Below the pieces are notes generated by a model, which had not been told where the DNA came from, searched no databases, and worked only from the letters and a program-made list of their open reading frames with translations. The position numbers were made by a program, and so were the translations under genes. Below are positions 1-4,835 of a stretch of 11,216 nucleotides of DNA, one piece after another (position 1 is the stretch's first letter; every line of letters begins with the position of its first letter). This DNA comes from Faecalibacterium sp. CAG:74 (GTDB lineage Bacteria > Bacillota > Clostridia > Christensenellales > Aristaeellaceae). Where the stretch lies: positions 1 to 11,216 of the forward strand of contig FR899871.1 of NCBI GenBank assembly GCA_000437595.1, written 5' to 3'.

Positions 1-15
1 TCCGCATTCCGAAGT

Positions 16-55
16 AAAAAACCGCCTGCCCACGCCAATCACCGCATGAGCAGGC
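16..55 (-). terminator. Intrinsic terminator of the birA-acpS unit
   Basis: Read on the minus strand, arms at 55-47 and 32-24 pair over 9 bp (GCCTGCTCA with TGGGCAGGC, one G-T wobble), with a 14-nt loop. Six T residues (complement of 16-21) follow two bases after the stem. It begins 7 bp after the acpS stop codon, the expected position for ending this transcript. Confidence 0.85.
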
Positions 56-61
56 TTTCCT

Positions 62-424
62 TCATTCCAAATAGAGCGCTGATGCCGCTGCGACCCCCGC
101 GTCGTGCGTAATCGTCAGCAGCAGATGCCCCGGATAGCGCAATGCCGCGCCGCCGGATAGCGCCACCGTCGGCTGCCCCTGCGCCGTGTGCGAAATGGCA
201 ATCTCCGTCAGCGGAAAGGCAATGCCGCAGCCGAGCGCCTTGACGATGGCTTCCTTCGCCGCGTACAGCCCCGCCAGCGTGTCCGCCGCCGACGCGCCGC
301 GGCTGCGCAGGTACGCGATTTCCTCTTTCGTCAGGATGCGCTGGAGGAAATGCGTGTTGTCAAGCTGCCGTGCCATGCGGTCGATGCCGCAGATATCCAG
401 CCCAATGCCGCGAAGCTCAGACAT
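62..424 (-). CDS. acpS: Holo-[acyl-carrier-protein] synthase (AcpS)
   Basis: AcpS transfers 4'-phosphopantetheine from CoA to the conserved serine of apo-ACP, activating it for fatty-acid synthesis in the cytoplasm. The 120-residue length is typical of the short trimeric AcpS type. The N-terminal GIGLDICGIDR segment carries the metal-binding Asp (D10), and GLYAAKEAIVKALG supplies the conserved Glu (E58) and Lys residues that bind CoA and Mg2+. The start at 424 was chosen because homology begins at MSELRGIG; the open frame extends upstream to 544 but only as antiparallel shadow inside birA. The ATG overlaps the end of birA by 8 bp and has only a poor ribosome-binding site, so translation is probably coupled to birA. 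A terminator follows. Identity is secure from motifs and length. Confidence 0.95.
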   Translation of the reverse strand: MSELRGIGLDICGIDRMARQLDNTHFLQRILTKEEIAYLRSRGASAADTLAGLYAAKEAIVKALGCGIAFPLTEIAISHTAQGQPTVALSGGAALRYPGHLLLTITHDAGVAAASALYLE

Positions 425-1385
425 AGCCCATGACCCCGCGCACAGATACGTCGCCGGACAGCACGCGCTGCAATACGCCGCTTTCGTCGCGCACCAGCAG
501 CGCGCCCGTCTCGTCAATGTCCTCCGCCGTGCCGATGAAGTCAATCTCTGTGCCGATGACGTGCACCCGGCTGCCCAGCGTGCAGCAGTGGCGGCGGTAC
601 GCTTCCTGTATGCCGGGGAAGCCGTGCTCCTCCAGCAGCGTCATGTTGTCCTCCAGCGCCTTCAGGTAGTGCACGACAATCTCCCGGCGCACGGGCGGCT
701 CGGCAAACTCCTCCAAGGCGGCGGCGCGGTCAGACAGCTCCGGCGGATATGCCCCGCGCAGCACGTTCAGCCCCGTGCCGACGACAACGTACTCAATCTG
801 GTCGAGGTCGGCGCTGATTTCCAGCAAAATGCCGCACAGCTTTTTGCCGGAGAACACGAGGTCGTTGGGCCACTTAATCTGCGCGTCAATGCCCGCCACT
901 TCGCGGACGGCGTGCGCCATCGCCATCGCGGTCGCGAGGGTAATCAGCGGCGCGTTTTTCGGCGGGAGCTTCGGCCGCAGGAGGACGCTCATCAGGATCG
1001 CCTGCCCCGCGGGGGCTGACCATGTGCGCCCCAGCCGCCCTTTGCCCGCCGTCTGGCATTCGCACAGGCACAGGCTGCCGCTCGGCGCGCCCTGCACCGC
1101 CATCTGCTTCACCAGCGTGTTGGAGGACGTGATGGTGTGCTCGTAGTGGTTGATGGCACGTCCAAGCGTCTTGGTCGTCAGCTGATTCACCCAGAAAATG
1201 GGATTGATGCTGTCGCCGGGGATGAGGCGGTAGCCGCGGCGGCCGGCGGCTTCAATCTGCCAGCCGTCTTCCCGCAGCTGGGCAATGCGCTTCCACACGG
1301 CGGCGCGGCTGATGCCCAGTTCCTGACTGATTTTTTCGCCGGAGACATAATCGCCGCCGGAGAGGATTGCAAGAATGTCATTCAT
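417..1385 (-). CDS. birA: Bifunctional biotin-protein ligase / biotin repressor (BirA)
   Basis: BirA makes biotinyl-AMP and transfers biotin to a lysine of carrier proteins such as the acetyl-CoA carboxylase BCCP. Forms with an N-terminal helix-turn-helix also repress biotin genes. Residues ~1-60 form a winged helix (GEKISQELGISRAAVWKRI). The ligase core shows SSNT (~87-90), the adenylate-binding loop GKGRLGR (114-120), KWPND (~171-175), GILLE, and GTGLNV, with a small C-terminal SH3-like domain ending VRGVMGYV. An AGGAG ribosome-binding site directly abuts an ATG at 1394 but sits 9 nt from the ATG at 1385, so 1385 is preferred (322 residues; 325 if 1394). It overlaps acpS by 8 bp. No biotin genes or BirA operator were recognised, so the regulatory role is inferred from the HTH only. 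Confidence 0.93.
   Translation of the reverse strand: MNDILAILSGGDYVSGEKISQELGISRAAVWKRIAQLREDGWQIEAAGRRGYRLIPGDSINPIFWVNQLTTKTLGRAINHYEHTITSSNTLVKQMAVQGAPSGSLCLCECQTAGKGRLGRTWSAPAGQAILMSVLLRPKLPPKNAPLITLATAMAMAHAVREVAGIDAQIKWPNDLVFSGKKLCGILLEISADLDQIEYVVVGTGLNVLRGAYPPELSDRAAALEEFAEPPVRREIVVHYLKALEDNMTLLEEHGFPGIQEAYRRHCCTLGSRVHVIGTEIDFIGTAEDIDETGALLVRDESGVLQRVLSGDVSVRGVMGYV
1323..1351 (+). promoter_or_regulatory. Candidate sigma-A promoter for the pseudouridine synthase, inside birA
   Basis: CTGACT (1323-1328) and CATAAT (1346-1351) are separated by 17 bp and match the -35 and -10 consensus at 4/6 and 5/6 positions. Transcription would begin near 1358, giving a leader of about 60 nt before the TTG start at 1417. 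The element lies antisense within the helix-turn-helix coding part of birA, as it must, since only 31 bp separate the two genes. It is a match by eye only. Confidence 0.4.
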
Positions 1386-1416
1386 TGGTTTCATCTCCTG
1401 AAAAGAGGTGCTTCTG
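1386..1416. promoter_or_regulatory. 31-bp divergent spacer with two back-to-back ribosome-binding sites
   Basis: This is the whole gap between the birA start (minus) and the pseudouridine synthase start (plus). Minus strand: AGGAG (complement of 1395-1399) is 0 nt from the ATG at 1394 and 9 nt from the ATG at 1385, favouring 1385. Plus strand: GAGGTG (1405-1410) lies 6 nt upstream of a TTG at 1417, making that TTG a better start than the GTG at 1408, which is part of the site itself, or the ATG at 1426, 15 nt away. There is no room for either gene's promoter here. Confidence 0.65.
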
Positions 1417-2289
1417 TTGGAATATATGGTTTTGCCGGAGCAGGACGGGATGCGCCTGCGCGATGTGCTGCGCCGCGTGATGGGCGTGAGCTACACGGCA
1501 ATGAAGTCCGCCAAGTGGAACGGCGGCATCACGGTGGACGGCGACGTGACCCCGGTGGATGCGTTTGTGCGCGCCGGGCAGGTGGTGGCAATCCGCTTCC
1601 GGGAAAACGCGCCGGCGTATGCGGTCAAGCCGTATGACCTGCCGCTGACCATTGCGCATGAGGATGATTGGCTGTTCGTGATTGACAAACCCGCCCCGCT
1701 GGCGAGCCAGTCCAGCGCCCTGCACCCGGACGACACGCTGGAAAACGCGCTGTACGCTCATCTGCGCTGTCCGACGGATTTCGTCTACCGTCCGGTGAAT
1801 CGGCTGGACAAGGGCACAAGCGGGCTGATGATTGTCGCCAAGGACGCGCATATTCAGCACCGTTTACAGGCGCTTCTGCATACGCCGGAGTTCATCCGGA
1901 CGTATCAGGCGGTGGTGGAGGGATGTCCGGATGACGACTGCGGCGTGATTGACGCGCCCATCGGCAAGGAGGACGCCGCCAGCATCCGCCGTATCGTGAC
2001 CGCATCCGGCAAGCCGTCGGTGACGCACTATCGCGTGCTGAAGCGCGGGAAAACGCGCACGCTGGTGGAATTGGTGCTTGAAACCGGGCGCACGCACCAA
2101 ATCCGCGTACACATGGCGTCTATCGGCTGCCCGGTCGTCGGGGATTTCCTCTATGGCACGGAAATTCCGCAATTGCCGGGGCGGTTTGCGCTGCACGCCA
2201 GCGCTTTGACGCTCCATCACCCGATGACGGGGGATTGGCTGTCGCTTACTTCGCCTTTGCCGGCGTCGCTTGCGACACTGCTTGACTGA
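1417..2289 (+). CDS. RluA-family RNA pseudouridine synthase
   Basis: RluA-family enzymes isomerise specific uridines of rRNA or tRNA to pseudouridine; the RNA target cannot be read from the sequence. In the 290-residue product, residues ~1-65 resemble the S4-like RNA-binding domain (MRLRDVLRRVMGVSYTAMK...GGITVDGD). The catalytic domain has the diagnostic NRLDKGTSGLMIVAK, with the catalytic Asp at D131, and the later RTHQIRVHMASIGCPVVGD motif. The usual HRLD histidine is Asn here. The TTG start at 1417 is chosen from its GAGGTG site 6 nt upstream. The last 44 bp overlap the convergent pyruvyl-transferase gene, but the tail (SPLPASLATLLD) looks like a normal family ending. Family call is secure; paralogue (RluA, RluC, RluD or YlyB type) is not assigned. 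Confidence 0.92.
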   Translation: MEYMVLPEQDGMRLRDVLRRVMGVSYTAMKSAKWNGGITVDGDVTPVDAFVRAGQVVAIRFRENAPAYAVKPYDLPLTIAHEDDWLFVIDKPAPLASQSSALHPDDTLENALYAHLRCPTDFVYRPVNRLDKGTSGLMIVAKDAHIQHRLQALLHTPEFIRTYQAVVEGCPDDDCGVIDAPIGKEDAASIRRIVTASGKPSVTHYRVLKRGKTRTLVELVLETGRTHQIRVHMASIGCPVVGDFLYGTEIPQLPGRFALHASALTLHHPMTGDWLSLTSPLPASLATLLD

Positions 2290-3334
2290 TGGCGGATTGC
2301 AGGAAGTCCAAACCCCGCTGCCGCTGGATGGCAAGCTGCGCGTCCACCACGGAAAAATCCGGATGTGTGGGGTTGGCGACTTGCAGCGTGCGCAGCAGCT
2401 GGTCAACGCGGCTGTTGCGGCTTTCGGGGTCGTCCTCGCGGTAGCGGCGGAGAATTGTGCAGGGCGTGTGCAGCAGGAGGGAGAACGCGGCGGCGTGGAA
2501 GCTGTCCGTCAGCACCATGCTCGCGCCCGCAATCAGAGAAAGCCACTGCGCGGGGGTCACGCCCTTTGCCAGTGGATACGCGGACTGGAGTGCCGATTCC
2601 GTCCGCGGAATGACGCGCACGCCCAGACCTGTTTTCTGCCGAATCTGCTCCACCTGCGTCCAGTACGCGGGATTGTCCGCCAGGAAGAAGCACAGAATAT
2701 CATTGCCCATCGGGATGTCGCCGCCGATGAGTTCCAGCCACTTTTCGCGCGGCAGGAGCATCACGGGGTCGGGCATGACGGCGGGCTTTTTGCCGATGAG
2801 GGATTGCAGGAGCGCCGCGCCCTCTTCCTCCCGGACGGAGATGGCGGCGAACCCCCGTATCAATGCGGCGATTTTGCGCCCTTTCGCGCTGTCCGTCATC
2901 GTCGATACGCCCAGCGACGGCGCGTAGGCGACTTTCGGCTTCTTCGTGAAATTCAGGAAATACGCCGGATTGAGCCACGTCGGCGACCAAATCTGGTCTG
3001 ACCCGCAAATCAGCGTGTCGTATGACAGCGCCTGATGCGCCAGCGCGCTCTGGTCGCGGCAGACGGGCGACAAAATCATCTGCGTCTGCCGGAACTCATC
3101 AAAGCCCTCGTTCAGCCCGCGCGCCGCGCTGCGCTTTTTCATGCCGTCCAAAATCAGGCGGGGCGAATTGCCGCTGCACAGCAGATTCTTCATCTTTTCC
3201 GTCTGCGAGGGAACATAGTCGATATGCTCCGCGTCGTACCCCAAGGAACGGACGGCGTTTTGCAGCGCCCACGCTTGAAGAATCGACCCGTAGTTGTCAT
3301 TGTGCAGGAAGGTCATGATGCCGATTCGTGCCAT
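2246..3334 (-). CDS. Polysaccharide pyruvyl transferase family protein
   Basis: Members of this family (Pfam PF04230, CsaB-like) add a pyruvyl ketal to sugars of cell-wall or exopolysaccharides, using phosphoenolpyruvate. The 362-residue protein shows the family landmarks: N-terminal TFLHNDNYGSILQAWALQ (residues 8-25), GSDQIWSP (111-118), the MPDPVML strand (~187-193), and TDSFHAAAFSL near the C-terminus (276-286), which corresponds to the substrate-binding TDSFHG motif. The start at 3334 has a GAGGTG site 5 nt upstream (3340-3345) and an extended -10 promoter above it; the open frame to 3394 crosses that promoter and is not used. No signal peptide or membrane segment is evident. It stands outside any visible polysaccharide cluster, so substrate is unknown. 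Its last 44 bp overlap the convergent gene, with no terminator between them. Confidence 0.88.
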   Translation of the reverse strand: MARIGIMTFLHNDNYGSILQAWALQNAVRSLGYDAEHIDYVPSQTEKMKNLLCSGNSPRLILDGMKKRSAARGLNEGFDEFRQTQMILSPVCRDQSALAHQALSYDTLICGSDQIWSPTWLNPAYFLNFTKKPKVAYAPSLGVSTMTDSAKGRKIAALIRGFAAISVREEEGAALLQSLIGKKPAVMPDPVMLLPREKWLELIGGDIPMGNDILCFFLADNPAYWTQVEQIRQKTGLGVRVIPRTESALQSAYPLAKGVTPAQWLSLIAGASMVLTDSFHAAAFSLLLHTPCTILRRYREDDPESRNSRVDQLLRTLQVANPTHPDFSVVDAQLAIQRQRGLDFLQSAISQAVSQATPAKAK

Positions 3335-3350
3335 GCGCTCACCTCTATCG

Positions 3351-3384
3351 CGAAAGTTCGCTATCATTATAGCATACTTCTTCG
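3351..3384. promoter_or_regulatory. Imperfect dyad over the -10 region (possible operator)
   Basis: The inner arms GCTAT (3360-3364) and ATAGC (3369-3373) are exact inverted repeats around CATT. Beyond a 2-bp mismatch, AGT (3355-3357) pairs with ACT (3376-3378), and CGAA (3351-3354) mirrors TTCG (3381-3384). The dyad is centred on the -10 and start point of the pyruvyl transferase gene, where a repressor could act. An incidental palindrome is also possible. Confidence 0.3.
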
Positions 3385-3394
3385 CTGGAAGCAA
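3366..3394 (-). promoter_or_regulatory. Extended -10 sigma-A promoter for the pyruvyl transferase gene
   Basis: On the minus strand a perfect TATAAT (complement of 3366-3371) is preceded by TGC, giving an extended -10. TTGCTT (complement of 3389-3394) lies 17 bp upstream and matches the -35 at 3/6. The start would be near 3359, leaving a leader of about 25 nt with a GAGGTG ribosome-binding site. It gives this gene transcription independent of the BofC-like gene upstream. Confidence 0.75.
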
Positions 3395-3454
3395 ACAAAA
3401 CCGTGAAATCCGCTGGACAAGCGGCGCGAATCGGCGTACAATGGGGGAGGGGAT

Positions 3455-4033
3455 TTACGACTGCACGCTTTCCAGCCACTTCTCCAGCGTGACCTCGTCG
3501 TCAAAGCCCATGCCCGCGCGCACGTCCTCCTGCACATCGTCCGGCAAGTCGCTCAGCGGCACGCCGAGTTCGTGCACCAGCGCCAGCGCGTCGCCGTAAC
3601 GGTTGCGGAAGATGCACAGCTGCCCGCTTTCGTCCGGCATCAGCACAACGTGTTCCGGGCAGTAGAGGGCAAGCGCGCGCTCCATGCTCACCTGCGCGGG
3701 CGAAAACGACGTGATGACCCACTGGTCGTACTTCGCGGCGAGCTCGTCCTTCGTCATGCCGGCCAGTTCGGCTGGCAGGCGCTGGCGGCGCGTCATTTCG
3801 TGCCCGCAGGGGGAAAAGGTGACGCGCTGGAGCAGCTCGCACTCGGCGCTCAGGCGGGCGGAGGCGTCGGAGGCGGTCAGTGCGCCGTCCTCGGCGTCGG
3901 GCGCGGCGGCGCGGCTGGGCTTCAAGCCGAAGCAGAGCAGCAGGGCGAGCGCTGTCAGCATCAGCACCCCGCGCAGCAGGGCGGCACGGTCGACGGTTGC
4001 GCGAATGACGGAATCCTTGCGTTTTTTGTCCAT
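3455..4033 (-). CDS. BofC-like membrane-anchored protein
   Basis: BofC in Bacillus is a forespore protein that restrains signalling to pro-sigma-K processing; clostridial relatives are mostly uncharacterised. The 192-residue product has a charged N-terminus, one hydrophobic segment (~19-37, VLMLTALALLLCFGL) acting as signal or anchor, a low-complexity stretch (41-60), and then a domain resembling the BofC C-terminal domain. That domain shows TFSPCGHEM (72-80), LAGMTKDEL, WVITSFSPAQVSM, a Cys at 125, and a C-terminal LSDLPDDVQEDVRAGMGF (160-177). An AAAGGAG site (4042-4048) is 2 nt from an ATG at 4039 but 8 nt from the ATG at 4033, so the latter is preferred. A sigma-G-like promoter supports the assignment. 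Downstream, only a weak 5-bp hairpin without a T-run (3410-3424) is seen. The family call is from recalled motifs, not a profile search. Confidence 0.75.
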   Translation of the reverse strand: MDKKRKDSVIRATVDRAALLRGVLMLTALALLLCFGLKPSRAAAPDAEDGALTASDASARLSAECELLQRVTFSPCGHEMTRRQRLPAELAGMTKDELAAKYDQWVITSFSPAQVSMERALALYCPEHVVLMPDESGQLCIFRNRYGDALALVHELGVPLSDLPDDVQEDVRAGMGFDDEVTLEKWLESVQS

Positions 4034-4054
4034 GTTCATCGCTCCTTTCTGCCT

Positions 4055-4084
4055 TAGCATGGCAGCGCGGCGCGAAATCCATTC
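4055..4084 (-). promoter_or_regulatory. Sigma-G-like forespore promoter upstream of the BofC-like gene
   Basis: On the minus strand GAATG (complement of 4080-4084) and CATGCTA (complement of 4055-4061) are separated by 18 bp. These match every specified position of the Bacillus sigma-G consensus (GnATR and CATnnTA, 17-18 bp apart). The predicted start near 4048 falls at the edge of the AAAGGAG ribosome-binding site, so the leader would be very short, a weakness of the call. The -10 overlaps an inverted repeat CTGCC/GGCAG (4049-4053, 4061-4065). Confidence 0.5.
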
Positions 4085-4107
4085 ATCACATAAAGGAGAT
4101 TTTTTTG

Positions 4108-4752
4108 ATGATTCAGGCGGTTTTGTTTGATTTGGACGGTACGCTGACGAACACGATTGACGACATTGCCACGGCGATGAACCGTGCCTTGCGCCTGCAC
4201 GGGCTGCCCGGCTGGGAGACGAAGGAATACTGCTACCTCGTCGGCAACGGCGCGAAGATTCTGGCGCAGCGGGCGGTTCGCGACCGGCAGGATTTGGCGG
4301 ACGCGGTGCAGGCGGAGTATCAGGCATACTACGAGAAGCATACGCAGGTGAAAACGCAGCCCTACGACGGCATTCCGGAGCTGCTGCACGCCTTGGCGGA
4401 GCGCGGCTTGAAGCTGGCGGTGCTCTCCAATAAGCCCGACGCGGACACCAAGAACGTCATCAGCCACTTCTTCCCGGATGTGCCGTTCAGCGTCGTGCGC
4501 GGGCAGGTGGAGGGCGTGCCGGTGAAGCCGGACAAGGCGGGCGCGCTGCTGGTGGCGGAGCAGCTCGGCATTGCCCCGGCGGATTTCCTCTATCTGGGCG
4601 ACACGAAGGTGGACATGACCTGTGCGTGCAGCGCGGGCATGAATCCAGTGGGCGTGCTGTGGGGCTTCCGCACGGCGCAGGAGCTGCTGGACAATGGCGC
4701 GAAGGTGCTGATCGCCCACCCGATGGAGCTGTTGGAGAAATTCAACTTGTAA
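4108..4752 (+). CDS. HAD-superfamily phosphatase, phosphoglycolate phosphatase-like
   Basis: This 214-residue cytoplasmic hydrolase has all four HAD motifs: FDLDGT with nucleophile D8 and acid/base D10, VLSN (S107) in motif II, K140 in VKPDK for motif III, and LGDTKVD (D165, D169) for Mg2+ binding in motif IV. An alpha-helical cap between residues ~15 and 85 matches the Gph/PGP subfamily, whose members remove phosphate from 2-phosphoglycolate or other small phosphoesters. The exact substrate is not predictable. The ATG at 4108 lies 9 nt after AAAGGAG (4092-4098); a TTG at 4105 is a less likely alternative. It diverges from the BofC-like gene across 74 bp, in which no convincing sigma-A promoter for this gene was found. 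No terminator follows; the next gene has its own promoter. Confidence 0.88.
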   Translation: MIQAVLFDLDGTLTNTIDDIATAMNRALRLHGLPGWETKEYCYLVGNGAKILAQRAVRDRQDLADAVQAEYQAYYEKHTQVKTQPYDGIPELLHALAERGLKLAVLSNKPDADTKNVISHFFPDVPFSVVRGQVEGVPVKPDKAGALLVAEQLGIAPADFLYLGDTKVDMTCACSAGMNPVGVLWGFRTAQELLDNGAKVLIAHPMELLEKFNL

Positions 4753-4756
4753 CAAA

Positions 4757-4785
4757 TGCGTAATAGTTCTTTACAATTGCGTGAT
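4757..4785 (+). promoter_or_regulatory. Two 8-bp direct repeats 21 bp apart around the -35 element
   Basis: TGCGTAAT (4757-4764) and TGCGTGAT (4778-4785) match at 7 of 8 positions and are spaced 21 bp, two helical turns. One lies just upstream of the -35 and the other within the promoter spacer. That arrangement is compatible with a dimeric regulator bound to one DNA face, but the repeats are short and could be chance. Confidence 0.25.
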
Positions 4786-4798
4786 TTTCTGATACAAT
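4770..4798 (+). promoter_or_regulatory. Strong sigma-A promoter for the peptidoglycan-binding protein gene
   Basis: TTTACA (4770-4775) and TACAAT (4793-4798) are each 5/6 matches to consensus with an ideal 17-bp spacer. TG at 4790-4791 makes an extended -10. Transcription would start near 4805, about 30 nt before the ATG at 4836, leaving room for the ribosome-binding site at 4823-4827. The promoter lies wholly in the gap after the HAD phosphatase gene. Confidence 0.85.
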
Positions 4799-4835
4799 AG
4801 CCGCAGGTACTTTGGAACATTTGGAGGGGAATGCT

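Noticed and set aside
4049..4065. CTGCC/GGCAG inverted repeat between the BofC-like gene and the HAD phosphatase as an operator
   Set aside because: The arms are only 5 bp in GC-rich sequence and coincide with the sigma-G-like -10, so it does not stand as separate evidence.
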